Below the pieces are notes generated by a model. The model did no database searches. It worked only from the letters and a program-made list of their open reading frames with translations, and was not told the DNA's origin. Shown here piece by piece: positions 18,394 through 26,847 of a DNA stretch of 64,000 nt (the first letter of the stretch is position 1; each line of letters opens with the position of its first letter). Origin of the DNA: Bryobacterales bacterium (GTDB taxonomy: Bacteria; Acidobacteriota; Terriglobia; Bryobacterales; Bryobacteraceae); the NCBI GenBank assembly GCA_020854055.1, contig JADZGD010000149.1:1-64000 (forward strand), read 5' to 3'. Both the position numbers and the translations under genes were made by a program.

Positions 18394-19454
18394 CCGGCCT
18401 CGCTGATTTCGGGAACCGGTACCGCGTGTCGGGCGGCCATCGCCGCCATCCGCTCCCACAGAGGCTTGGAAAGCCGTATGCCGCCCGCGCGCCGCTCGGC
18501 GTCACAATGCCATTCGGGCTCGCCCGCCACCAGCACCTTGTCGTAACCGGCGGCAGGCGCGGCCGACTTCATTAGCGATACATACGCCTCCATGCGGCGC
18601 TGAAACTCGTCGAGCGGCGCAAACCGGCTGACGTCGATGGCCAGGAAGGACTGGCTTACGCGATTGGGCTGCTCTTTCTTCCTGACGTTGGCAATGTCGG
18701 GCCCAAAGACGCCTCCCGATAGCACCGCGCAGAGGATTTCCGCCATCATCGCCAGTCCGTAGCCCTTATATCCGCCAAGTGGCATCAGCGAACCGGCAAA
18801 AGCCGCTGCCGTGCTGGTAGTAGGCCGGCCCTCCTCGTCCATCGCCCAACCGGCTGGAATCTCGTTCTCCCCGGTGATCTCCGCCTTGTACAGCCGCCCC
18901 ATGGCCACCGTCGTCGTCGCCATGTCGAGCAGCCACACCTGGGGCGCGCCGGGGACCGACATGCAAATCGGATTAGTGCCGAACCGCTTCTGGCGCCCCT
19001 GCCACGGGAAGACACTGGCCGAGGCGTTACAGGTGACAATCGCCAGCAACCCCTGGCGCGAAATGCGCTGCCCCCAGAATGCCGCGGCGCCGAAGTGATT
19101 GGATTCGCGCGAGACTACCATCGCCATCCCGTGCTGCCGGGCAAGGCGAATCGCATGATCCGAACATTGTGCGGCGATCCACTGGCCGATTCCGTTCTCT
19201 CCGTCGTAGACCATGCACGGTCCCCTCTCGCTGGCCACATGGCCGTCGGCACGCGGATCGAGCGTGCCCAGTTGAAGCCGTTCCAGGTAGTAGGGCAGCA
19301 GTTGATAGCCGTGCGAATCGATGCCGCGAAGGTTCGATTCCAGCAGAGATTCGGCCACCAGGGCCGCCTTCTCGCGCGGCGCTCCGGCAGCCAGCAATAG
19401 CCGTTCGCCGAAGGCGCCGAGCGCACGGTAAGGGATGATGATTTCGTCCTGCAT
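18390..19454 (-). CDS. Malate/L-lactate (Ldh) family NAD(P)-dependent oxidoreductase
   Basis: This 354-residue protein belongs to the Ldh_2 family, which is unrelated to classical lactate dehydrogenases. Recognisable blocks are ESNLRGIDSHGYQLLPYYLERL (SHG around residue 47-49), ESNHFGAAAFWG (117-128), FGTNPICMSVPG and PLGGYKGYGLAMMAEIL. Members reduce 2-oxo acids such as 2,3-diketogulonate or oxidise malate and ureidoglycolate; the substrate is not readable. It is the last gene of a three-gene operon after the SDR and the binding lipoprotein (8-base gap), which points to sugar-acid use. Confidence 0.9.
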   Translation of the reverse strand: MQDEIIIPYRALGAFGERLLLAAGAPREKAALVAESLLESNLRGIDSHGYQLLPYYLERLQLGTLDPRADGHVASERGPCMVYDGENGIGQWIAAQCSDHAIRLARQHGMAMVVSRESNHFGAAAFWGQRISRQGLLAIVTCNASASVFPWQGRQKRFGTNPICMSVPGAPQVWLLDMATTTVAMGRLYKAEITGENEIPAGWAMDEEGRPTTSTAAAFAGSLMPLGGYKGYGLAMMAEILCAVLSGGVFGPDIANVRKKEQPNRVSQSFLAIDVSRFAPLDEFQRRMEAYVSLMKSAAPAAGYDKVLVAGEPEWHCDAERRAGGIRLSKPLWERMAAMAARHAVPVPEISEAG

Positions 19455-19462
19455 TCGAATAA

Positions 19463-20404
19463 TTATGGTTTCAGGGCCAACAGCTTGATAATGTCGGGCC
19501 GGGTCAGATCGTCTTTGCTGATCACCCGGGCGTCAAGGTCGATTCTTTTGGGCGGCGTCCCGCCGCGCAGTTTCTCCGATAGCGTTCGTACCGCTTCGTA
19601 GCCAATCCGGAATGGATCTTGAACCACGGTTGCGCTGATCAGGCCGCGGCGTAAGTCGGCGATCATGGTGTCACTGGAGTCGAAGGCGACAAACTTGACC
19701 TTCCCTCCCAGTCCCCGCGCCGCCAGCGCGAGAGAGACGCCGCTTGCGCTCGGCTCTGAAGAGGCGAAGAATCCGTCCAGGTCCGGGTGGGCCGTAAGGA
19801 TGTTCTCGGCCGATGCGACCGCCTTGGCCCGGTCCGCCAGGCCATACTGGCTGGCCACAATCCGTAATCCCGGGTGCTTCTCCCGCAGCGCGTCCGCAAA
19901 GCCACGTTCGCGGTCCATGGTGGAGAAACTTCCCGGCGCATGCAGCAGCACGCCGATCTTTCCCTTGCCGCCGAGCAGGCTGGCCATCCGTTCGGCGGCC
20001 ATTCGGCCAGCCTCGTAGTTGTTGGTGCTGACGAAGGTGAGGTAGTTCTGCGAGTCGACGCCGGAATCGAAGACCGTGATCGGAATCCGGGCCGCGGCGG
20101 CGCGGTCCAGCACCTGGGCCAGTGCTTTGCGCTCGCTGGCGGCCACCGCAATGGCATCCAACCGGCGGACGATCATCGAGTCGATAATCTGTATTTGCCG
20201 CGTAATATCGCTTTCCGACTGAGCGCCATTCCATTCGATATCGGCGCCCAGGTCGCTTCCGGCTCTGCGCGCGCCCGCTTCCACCGTTACCCAGAAGATG
20301 TTCGACGTTGATTTCGGCACCACGCCGATTACCCGTCTGCGCTCACGGTCGCAGCCGGCTGCAAGCAGCAGCACCAGCGTTGAGAGCGCTACCGCGCGGA
20401 TCAT
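19463..20404 (-). CDS. Sugar-binding lipoprotein (RbsB-like substrate-binding protein)
   Basis: This 313-residue periplasmic binding protein is of the type I ribose/galactose class. The start is ATG 20404, overlapping the SDR stop as ATGA; the open frame extends far upstream, but only as a shadow of the SDR gene. The lipobox LLLAAGC puts the lipidated cysteine at 18. Fold features include IGVVPKSTSNIFW, QIQIIDSMIVRRLDAIAVAA, FDSGVDSQNYLTFVSTNNYEAG and FVAFDSSDTMIADL. No ABC ATPase or permease gene is adjacent, which is unusual for this class. Confidence 0.88.
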   Translation of the reverse strand: MIRAVALSTLVLLLAAGCDRERRRVIGVVPKSTSNIFWVTVEAGARRAGSDLGADIEWNGAQSESDITRQIQIIDSMIVRRLDAIAVAASERKALAQVLDRAAAARIPITVFDSGVDSQNYLTFVSTNNYEAGRMAAERMASLLGGKGKIGVLLHAPGSFSTMDRERGFADALREKHPGLRIVASQYGLADRAKAVASAENILTAHPDLDGFFASSEPSASGVSLALAARGLGGKVKFVAFDSSDTMIADLRRGLISATVVQDPFRIGYEAVRTLSEKLRGGTPPKRIDLDARVISKDDLTRPDIIKLLALKP

Positions 20405-21156
20405 CGGGCGGTCCATCCCCCGTCGATCAGGATATCGGTGCCGGTGATGAAACTCGCGTGCTCCGAGCATAGGAACACTGCCAGCGAACCGATGTCGGGT
20501 ACGTTTCCCCAATGTCCTAGCGGGATCTGCGAGATAAAGAACTGATTGGCTTCTGGATTCTGGATCAACGGCGTGTTCATCTCCGTGGCGAAGGGGCCGG
20601 GACTGATTCCCACCACCGTAATCTGCTCCGAAGCCAGTTCCAGTGCCAGCGCCCGCGTGAAACCGAGCAGGCCCGCCTTCGTGGTGGAGTACAGTGCCCG
20701 GCGCGGCATCGAAATATGCGACATGATCGACGTCATGTTGATGATGCGGCCGTATCCGCGCCCTTTCATCTGGGGAACGAAGGATCGGCACATCAGAAAA
20801 ACGCCAGTGACGTTGGTGGCCAGCACCTGGTTCCACTCTTCCAGTGTGAAGTCGGTCACATCCTTGCGATTGTTGATCCCTGCATTGTTGATCAGGATAT
20901 CCACATGCTCGAAGCGCGCCAGAACGTTTTTCTCCAATGCGAGCACGGAACACTCGTCGGCCACATCGGCAACGAATGTCTCTGCCGGGTGACCATGGAG
21001 GCGGGCTGCCGTGGCGGTTTCTTCCAGTCTGGCCACATCACGCCCCGCCAGAGCCAACCCGGCGCCGGCCTCGGCCAACGCCAGAGCCATGGCTCGGCCC
21101 AGGCCGCGACTGGCGCCGGTAATTAGAGCGGTTCTTCCATCGAGCCGGATGTTCAT
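20401..21156 (-). CDS. SDR family oxidoreductase (gluconate 5-dehydrogenase-like)
   Basis: This 251-residue classical short-chain dehydrogenase shows the cofactor motif TGASRGLG (13-20), NNAG (90-93), and the catalytic Ser143, Tyr156 and Lys160 (MTSIMS; YSTTK). It ends in the usual IDGG plus a short tail. Closest overall to gluconate 5-dehydrogenase or 2-deoxygluconate dehydrogenase types, so a sugar alcohol or sugar acid is the probable substrate. First gene of the SDR, binding lipoprotein and Ldh operon. Confidence 0.9.
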   Translation of the reverse strand: MNIRLDGRTALITGASRGLGRAMALALAEAGAGLALAGRDVARLEETATAARLHGHPAETFVADVADECSVLALEKNVLARFEHVDILINNAGINNRKDVTDFTLEEWNQVLATNVTGVFLMCRSFVPQMKGRGYGRIINMTSIMSHISMPRRALYSTTKAGLLGFTRALALELASEQITVVGISPGPFATEMNTPLIQNPEANQFFISQIPLGHWGNVPDIGSLAVFLCSEHASFITGTDILIDGGWTAR

Positions 21157-21271
21157 GAAGTGGGTTCGCCTTTCGAGGTGATGCCGATGCTGAGCGTTAT
21201 TGTAGCGAATGCCGATGAATTCTTCGGCCCGGGCTAACGGGAACTACTGTGCTATGATCTGGGCAACCAGT

Positions 21272-22330
21272 ATGAAGAGACCTGCATACTTGCTGATTCT
21301 GGGGATCCTGCCGCTGTCGATCGCATTCGCTGACTTCAGCTATGAACAGACTACCCGATTCAGCGGCGGGGCGATGATGAGCGTGATGCGGATGGCGGGA
21401 GCGTTCTCGAAGGATTTGAGGGAACCCACCCGCTCGACGGTGATTGTCAAAGGCAGCCGGATGGCTCACATCGACGCGCGCAGAACGCAGTTGATCGATC
21501 TGGACACGGAAACAATCACCTCCATCGATAACGAGAAGAAGACCTACTCGGTGATGACGTTCGCCGAAATGCGCCAAATGATGGAGGAGATGGCTGCGCG
21601 GATGAAGGGCAAGAATAAAGAGGGCCAACAGGCGCAGTTCTCCATCGACGTGAAAGACACGGGCCGCGCACGGGAGATCGCCGGACTCAAGGCCAAGGAA
21701 CTTCAACTCACCATCAGGATGGAAACCGAAGATCCCAAGTCAGGGCAAAAAGGCGCCATGGATTTCCTCAGCGAGATGTGGATGGCGCCTGACATCCCCG
21801 GCTACCAGGAGGTGAAGGCGTTTCAAACGAAGATGGCGGAGAAATTAGCCTGGTCGCCCGGCCTGAGTTTTGTGAGCATGATGCAACCGGAGGCCGGCCG
21901 GGGAATGGCCGAGGCCGCGAAGCAGATGTCCAAGATGGACGGCGTTCCGGTGCTGACTGTTACGCGGGTCGGCGGCGGCGGACAGCCCGTGCCGGACCTG
22001 GATGCAGCCGCCGGGCAGGCCGCGCAACAGCAACAAGGTCAGAACGAAGCACCATCGGCGAGCGACGTACTCACGTCAACTATTACGGGCGGTTTGCCGG
22101 GTCTGGGACGGCTCGGTGGCTTTGGCCGCAAGAAGAAGCAACCCCAACAGCAGCCCGCACCGCAACAGCAACCGCAGCAACAGCCACAGCGCGCCGCGCC
22201 ACCAGATTCGATATTGGAACTCACCACCGAAACCTCGGGCTTTTCTTCGGCGCCGGCCGACGTCAGCCGGCTGGAAGTCCCCTCCGGGTACAAACAAGTA
22301 GAGTCGGACTTCGCCAAGCGGCATCACTAA
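21272..22330 (+). CDS. Exported protein of unknown function with Gln/Pro-rich C-terminal segment
   Basis: From ATG 21272 the protein has 352 residues and a signal peptide (MKRPAYLLILGILPLSIAFA). The first ~200 residues contain YEQTTRFSGGAMMSVMRMAG, a hydrophobic pattern and an IDLDTETITSIDNEKKTYSVMTFAEM stretch typical of DUF4412-like outer-surface or periplasmic proteins. After about residue 230 there is a low-complexity Q/P-rich linker (about residues 292-310) and a short conserved tail ending in VPSGYKQVESDFAK. TATGAT at 21253-21258 may be its -10 box. Function unknown; I would expect periplasmic location. Confidence 0.75.
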   Translation: MKRPAYLLILGILPLSIAFADFSYEQTTRFSGGAMMSVMRMAGAFSKDLREPTRSTVIVKGSRMAHIDARRTQLIDLDTETITSIDNEKKTYSVMTFAEMRQMMEEMAARMKGKNKEGQQAQFSIDVKDTGRAREIAGLKAKELQLTIRMETEDPKSGQKGAMDFLSEMWMAPDIPGYQEVKAFQTKMAEKLAWSPGLSFVSMMQPEAGRGMAEAAKQMSKMDGVPVLTVTRVGGGGQPVPDLDAAAGQAAQQQQGQNEAPSASDVLTSTITGGLPGLGRLGGFGRKKKQPQQQPAPQQQPQQQPQRAAPPDSILELTTETSGFSSAPADVSRLEVPSGYKQVESDFAKRHH

Positions 22331-22333
22331 AAC

Positions 22334-22364
22334 ACAACGGGCCGGAATCGCTCCGGCCCGTTGT
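22334..22364. terminator. Bidirectional terminator hairpin between rpsU and the exported-protein gene
   Basis: A perfect 13-bp stem (arm ACAACGGGCCGGA at 22334-22346 and its complement at 22352-22364) has a five-base loop. On the minus strand it is followed by GTTTTAG, so it best serves rpsU; it also lies right after the stop of the convergent plus-strand gene. Confidence 0.85.
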
Positions 22365-22395
22365 AGCACTCGTGTAATTTCTGACGCCTTTACGC

Positions 22396-22593
22396 CTACT
22401 CCACGTCGCTGCGGCGCTTCTTGCGGTTTCGCTTGCGGGCGAGGGCTTCCTTCGTCCGGCGCTTTTCACCGGGCTTCAGGTAGAAAGAGTGACGCTTGAT
22501 TTCCTTGATGATGTCTTCCTGCTGTACCTTGCGCTTAAATCGGCGCAATGCGCTTTCCAGAGTCTCACCATCCTGGACGGTAACTTCCGCCAA
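22396..22593 (-). CDS. rpsU: 30S ribosomal protein bS21
   Basis: This 65-residue basic protein matches S21 throughout (VQDGETLESALRRFKRKVQ, then a lysine/arginine-rich tail). The only possible start is TTG 22593, because a stop (TGA) lies two codons upstream in frame; AAGGGGGTG is placed about nine bases before it. S21 sits near the anti-Shine-Dalgarno region of 16S rRNA in the small subunit. A weak start codon combined with a very strong site is notable for a ribosomal protein. Single gene with its own terminator. Confidence 0.96.
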   Translation of the reverse strand: MAEVTVQDGETLESALRRFKRKVQQEDIIKEIKRHSFYLKPGEKRRTKEALARKRNRKKRRSDVE

Positions 22594-22779
22594 ATCTCAT
22601 CACCCCCTTGCTCGCATCGGGAATCTCGTCTGGCCGTTGGGCCATACGCAACCATTGTCGAACGGGCCGCGGGTTCGCGTCAAACCGGATGCCATGCCGC
22701 GTCTTCGGATGGTATGTCACACGAAACCTCGGGAAGCGTCTGCTATAAAGGAATGAGTTCGCGATCGTAACACTCTGAC

Positions 22780-24009
22780 ATGGAAAACGTACTCGCGATC
22801 CTGCTGGCGGGCGGAGCCGGCGAGAGGTTATTTCCGCTTACGCGCAACACTGCAAAGCCGGCGGTGCCGTTCGGTGGAGCGTACCGCATTATTGACTTTA
22901 CGCTGTCGAACTGTATCAACTCGAACCTCCGCCGAATTTTCATTCTCACCCAATACAAGGCCTTGGAACTCACCCGCCATATCCGGGCAGGCTGGAGCAT
23001 TTTTTCAAGCGAACTGGGCGAGTTCATCGAGGTGATCCCTCCCATGAAGCGGATTCATGAAGACTGGTACCTCGGCACTGCCGATGCCGTCTACCAGAAC
23101 ATGGAGAGCATCCGCAGCGAAAGCCCTCATCTCACCATCATCCTTTCGGGCGACCACATCTACAAAATGAATTACCTGGAGATGGTGAGCTGGCACCGGC
23201 GCTCGAAAGCGGATATAACGATCGCCACGATCCAGATGCCGACCGAGGAGGCGCCTCGTTTCGGTGTGGCCGAAATCCGGCCCGATGATTACCGGGTGGT
23301 GGGCTTTGAGGAGAAGCCCGATCACGGCCACCCGGTTCGCTCGGCCTTCAACCCGGACATGATCAGCGCATCGATGGGCGTTTACGTCTTTAACACCGAC
23401 ATACTGCTCCAAGCGCTCATCGAGGACGCGGCGGATCCCGAATCGGCGCATGACTTCGGCAAGGACGTTCTGCCGAATTGGCTCAACCGGGCGCGAGTGA
23501 TCGCCTACGATTTTCGTGATCTCAACGACAAAACGGCCCGCTACTGGCGCGATGTCGGTACGCTGGACGCCTACTACGAGGCCAATATGGACCTGGTCTC
23601 GGTCGTGCCGGAATTCAATCTCTACGACAAACGCTGGCCGATTCGAACCCGCCTGGTACAGCAACCCCCGGCGAAGTTCGTGTTCGCGCAGGAGGGACGC
23701 AGAATGGGTGTCGCCATGGACTCGATCGTCTCGTCGGGTTGCATTATCTCGGGTGGCAGGATTGTGCGCAGCGTGCTGTCGCCGGGCGTTCGGGTAAACA
23801 GCTACTGTGAGATCGAGAGCTCGATCCTGATGCCCAATTGTGAGATCGGGCGCTACACGCGAATTCGCCAGGCGATCATCGATTCCGGAGTGTCCATCCC
23901 GGAGTCGGTCAGCATTGGATACGATCCGGATGAAGACCGCAGGAACGGCTACACGTTGACCGCGGGTGGCATCGTGGTAGTCCCCGCCCAGGCCGAAGTC
24001 TTTGCCTGA
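22780..24009 (+). CDS. glgC: Glucose-1-phosphate adenylyltransferase (ADP-glucose pyrophosphorylase)
   Basis: GlgC makes ADP-glucose from glucose-1-phosphate and ATP for glycogen synthesis. The 409 residues show the nucleotidyltransferase signature ILLAGGAGERLFPLTRNTAKPAVPFGG, then WYLGTADAVYQN, SGDHIYKMNY, a sugar-binding FEEKP block, YWRDVGTLDAYYEANMDLV and a C-terminal left-handed beta-helix ending in GIVVVP. TATAAA at 22744-22749 may be its -10 box; no ribosome binding site is seen. No other glg genes are nearby. Confidence 0.97.
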   Translation: MENVLAILLAGGAGERLFPLTRNTAKPAVPFGGAYRIIDFTLSNCINSNLRRIFILTQYKALELTRHIRAGWSIFSSELGEFIEVIPPMKRIHEDWYLGTADAVYQNMESIRSESPHLTIILSGDHIYKMNYLEMVSWHRRSKADITIATIQMPTEEAPRFGVAEIRPDDYRVVGFEEKPDHGHPVRSAFNPDMISASMGVYVFNTDILLQALIEDAADPESAHDFGKDVLPNWLNRARVIAYDFRDLNDKTARYWRDVGTLDAYYEANMDLVSVVPEFNLYDKRWPIRTRLVQQPPAKFVFAQEGRRMGVAMDSIVSSGCIISGGRIVRSVLSPGVRVNSYCEIESSILMPNCEIGRYTRIRQAIIDSGVSIPESVSIGYDPDEDRRNGYTLTAGGIVVVPAQAEVFA

Positions 24010-24088
24010 GGACTCCCACCCGGTGACCGGCTGGACACGACGGCTGAATTCATTGCTATTCTGGGCTTAAGGCAGGCCTGCGTCTTCC

Positions 24089-24859
24089 ATGTCTTACCGC
24101 ACAAGCTACCGGTGGCCCTCGGCATCGAGTTTCTTTCCCGCCGGCGTAAAGTGGCTGTTAATCGTCAATATCGGCATCTTCCTGCTGAATTTTTTCGCGG
24201 CCTTGTTCCGGGCTGACGGTCTGTTTTTCTACCTCGGCCTGATGCCCGCTGCCGTGCTTCAGGGCTGGGGTGTTTACCAACTGTTCACCTACATGTTCCT
24301 GCACTCGGTGAACTCCTTCGGGCACATTCTGTTCAACATGCTGGCATTGTGGATGTTCGGAGCGGATCTGGAACGTACCTGGGGAACCCGCCGCTTCCTG
24401 CGCTTCTACTTCACTTGCGGCGTCGGCGCCGGGGTTTGCGTGGTTGTAGCCAATGCGCTCTTTGGCACCCTTGAATCCTGGACGATCGGTGCATCGGGCG
24501 CCATCTACGGCCTGTTGCTGGCCTTTGGGATGCTGTTTCCGAACTCCATGGTGCTAATGAGCTTTTTGTTTCCGATCAAAGCGAAATACTTCGTTGCGAT
24601 CATCGGAGCGATCACGTTTCTCAGCTCGCTGGCTGCGCCCGGTGGCAGCGTCAGCCATGTGGCCCACCTTGGAGGCATGCTGGTCGGCTACATCTACCTG
24701 AAGACCTATCGCCCTCGCCGGGGCTGGAGCCGGGGCAGTGTGGACCCCGCCGGATCAATCCGTAACTGGTTTCGCAACTGGAAGCAGGAGCGGGCGAAGC
24801 GCAAGTTTCAGGTCTATTTGCGGAAGCGCGACTCGGAACGCGACCGTTGGGTTCAATAG
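24089..24859 (+). CDS. Rhomboid family intramembrane serine protease
   Basis: This 256-residue inner-membrane protein has about six hydrophobic helices. The catalytic dyad is Ser136 in GASG and His193 in HVAHLGG; a HSVNSFGHILFNMLALWMFG segment (72-91) is the family's helix-2 pattern. The C-terminal tail after residue 205 is basic and cytoplasmic. Rhomboids cleave transmembrane substrates; the target is unknown. It is followed after 92 bases by a VWFA gene. Confidence 0.93.
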   Translation: MSYRTSYRWPSASSFFPAGVKWLLIVNIGIFLLNFFAALFRADGLFFYLGLMPAAVLQGWGVYQLFTYMFLHSVNSFGHILFNMLALWMFGADLERTWGTRRFLRFYFTCGVGAGVCVVVANALFGTLESWTIGASGAIYGLLLAFGMLFPNSMVLMSFLFPIKAKYFVAIIGAITFLSSLAAPGGSVSHVAHLGGMLVGYIYLKTYRPRRGWSRGSVDPAGSIRNWFRNWKQERAKRKFQVYLRKRDSERDRWVQ

Positions 24860-24951
24860 GCCGGGGACGTGGCCTGGTCCGGAGGCGAAACGACAGCCTC
24901 CACCGCCACGTCAACTGTCACGTCTGCTATAGTTTGCCTGGAGTGTAAGTA

Positions 24952-26094
24952 ATGAGATATTGGAAGCTTCTTTTGCTGCTGGCCGCCGCCGTGGCGGTGC
25001 CGGCCTGGATGCTATATGGCCAGGAAGGGCCGGTGAAGGAAGGGTCCGAGACGGTCGCCAGGCCGCGTAGCAAGCCAGGTTCCCCTGGCGCCGGGACACC
25101 TGCTCAAGATCAGGAGAAGATCCCGTCCAAGTATAAAAAGGACAAAAACGAACCCGGCCCCGGTTCGGCCAGTTTCAAGAGCGACGTGGCCACGGTGAGT
25201 GTGGACGTAGCGGTGCTCGACAACAAGGGTCACTTCATTCCTGGAATTCCAAGGGGCAATTTTCGCATCCTTGAAGATAATGTCCCGCAACAGGTTGCCA
25301 GTTACTCCACCACCGAAGCACCCATGACCGTGTGTATGGTAATCGAGTTCAGCAACCTCTTCCAGCAGTATTGGAGTGAGGCCTGGTATCAGACCCTGTC
25401 GGCTTCCTATGGGTTCCTGGAGACGCTGAAACCCGATGACTACGTGGCAGTGGTGGCCTACGATATGCGCCCGGAGATTCTGTCGGATTTCTCCACCGAT
25501 AAGCGCCAGGCCTATGAAGCGATGCAGCGGTTGCGCATCGCCGCTTATTCGGAGTCGAATCTCTATGACGCGGTCACCGATACCGCCAAGCGGATGGCGG
25601 ACATCGAAGGGCGCCGGGCCATCGTGTTAATCGCATCGGGCATCGACACATTCAGCAAACTGACCTTCGACCAGACCCGCAAGACGCTTCAGGAGGCGGG
25701 GGTGCCGATCTACGCCATCGGACTGATGCAGACCCTGCGCGATTGGTACGATGCCCGAGGCTACATGGGGCCTCTTCAGCGGCTGGACTTCCTGCAGGCG
25801 GACAATCAGATGCGGACTTTTGCCAGAGAAACTGGCGGGCAATCCTTCTTCCCACGCTTCTACGGTGAGTTCCCGAGCATCTTTCGCTCAATCCAGCAGT
25901 CGCTGCGCAATCAGTACTCGCTTACCTATCAGCCTACCAACCAGTCGCACGACGGCAAATTCCGCAAGATCAAGGTGGAACTGGTGGATCCGGCGACCGG
26001 CCAACCCCTCCGTATCGTTAACGAGAAAAAGAAGGTGATCAAGTATCAGATCATCGCCAAGTCCGGGTACACGGCGCCGCGTGAAGTTGAATAA
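24952..26094 (+). CDS. VWFA-related acidobacterial exported protein
   Basis: This 380-residue protein has a signal sequence (MRYWKLLLLLAAAVAVPAWM), a charged linker, an N-terminal beta domain with VSVDVAVLDNKGHFIPGI, FRILEDNVPQQVASY, and a von Willebrand A-like domain beginning MTVCMVIEFSNLF and including SNLYDAVTDTAKRM and IVLIASGIDTFSK. This architecture is the family of VWFA-related domains found mainly in Acidobacteria; function unknown. The usual DxSxS metal site is degenerate here (EFSNL). GGAG nine bases before the ATG supports the start; TATAGT at 24928-24933 may be a -10 box. A second member lies at 61947-62972. Confidence 0.88.
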   Translation: MRYWKLLLLLAAAVAVPAWMLYGQEGPVKEGSETVARPRSKPGSPGAGTPAQDQEKIPSKYKKDKNEPGPGSASFKSDVATVSVDVAVLDNKGHFIPGIPRGNFRILEDNVPQQVASYSTTEAPMTVCMVIEFSNLFQQYWSEAWYQTLSASYGFLETLKPDDYVAVVAYDMRPEILSDFSTDKRQAYEAMQRLRIAAYSESNLYDAVTDTAKRMADIEGRRAIVLIASGIDTFSKLTFDQTRKTLQEAGVPIYAIGLMQTLRDWYDARGYMGPLQRLDFLQADNQMRTFARETGGQSFFPRFYGEFPSIFRSIQQSLRNQYSLTYQPTNQSHDGKFRKIKVELVDPATGQPLRIVNEKKKVIKYQIIAKSGYTAPREVE

Positions 26095-26258
26095 CCAGCA
26101 TTCTGGCCCATTGGCTCGGCCTCATTGCGGCGGCAGGGTAATAGTACGCGGGGTCGGTATTACTATAACCGGGTATGGTTCTCGAAATTAGTACGTCGAA
26201 TCGGCGAAGCGAAAGTCAAGAGCGAAATGTTGCTCATTATGAAGCCGTTACAAAATCG

Positions 26259-26287
26259 TTGACAGGGTCGCCGGGTGTTTGTTACCT
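26259..26287 (+). promoter_or_regulatory. Putative sigma-70 promoter for the receiver-like gene
   Basis: A consensus -35 TTGACA (26259-26264) is followed at 17 bases by a weak -10 TTACCT (26282-26287), just before the ATG at 26300. The transcript leader would be very short. Confidence 0.45.
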
Positions 26288-26299
26288 TCGCCAAGTCTG

Positions 26300-26761
26300 A
26301 TGAACGCTGCGACACCGGCCAAACTCGCCATCTACGAAATCCTGTTGGTTGATCATAACCGCCTCGGACTCAGCGCCCGCCAGTCCGTGCTGGAGGAGGC
26401 CGGCTACCGCATCACCGCCACCGCGTCACCGGCTGAGGCGCTGGAAAAGTTCCGCGAGCAGGCTTTTGACCTGGTGATCACGGGTTACAAACTGCCGAAG
26501 ATGAACGGCATTGAACTGATCGGGCAGATTCGGTCGCATTGCGCAACCGTTCCCGTGATCATGATCTCCGGTTACGCCGATGCGCTGGGATTGGACTCGC
26601 GCTCCACAGGCGCCGATATTGTGATTCAAAAGGGCGCGAATGAGGTTTCGCACCTTGTTCGCGCCGTAGCCCGCTTGGCGAAACGCAAGGCGGCGAGAAA
26701 GCCGCCTGCTTCGCAGTCTGATGGCAGCAACCCTGCCCGTAGGGTCCGGCGCCGGGGTTGA
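26300..26761 (+). CDS. Degenerate receiver-domain protein lacking the phospho-acceptor aspartate
   Basis: This 153-residue stand-alone CheY-like domain has a basic C-terminal tail. The fold is clear (EILLVDHNRLGLSARQSVLEEAGY, AFDLVITGYKLPKMNGIELI, PVIMISGYAD, VIQKGA). However, the acceptor position is Gly62 where the family has Asp (ITDY became ITGY), and the acidic pair at the N-terminus is D18-H19. Ser90 and Lys111 remain. It therefore cannot be phosphorylated in the normal way and may signal by protein contacts or be inactive. The start is ATG 26300; TTG 26279 is possible. The stop overlaps a possible TTG start of the downstream GH3 gene. Confidence 0.85.
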   Translation: MNAATPAKLAIYEILLVDHNRLGLSARQSVLEEAGYRITATASPAEALEKFREQAFDLVITGYKLPKMNGIELIGQIRSHCATVPVIMISGYADALGLDSRSTGADIVIQKGANEVSHLVRAVARLAKRKAARKPPASQSDGSNPARRVRRRG

Positions 26762-26847
26762 ACGGCGGTACGGTTTTTCGCGGCAAGGCAGGACAGCGGC
26801 GGGCTGCGTTTGATATCCCAATCGTTTTGCGGACCTTCCCAACCCAA

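Noticed and set aside
20405-20953. N-terminal extension of the sugar-binding lipoprotein frame
   Set aside because: This part overlaps the SDR gene in another frame, lacks protein character, and the lipobox start at 20404 is far better.
26758-26847. Upstream TTG start for the GH3 gene overlapping the receiver-like gene
   Set aside because: It would place about 30 non-family residues before a normal signal peptide; the later TTG is preferred although neither has a clear ribosome binding site.
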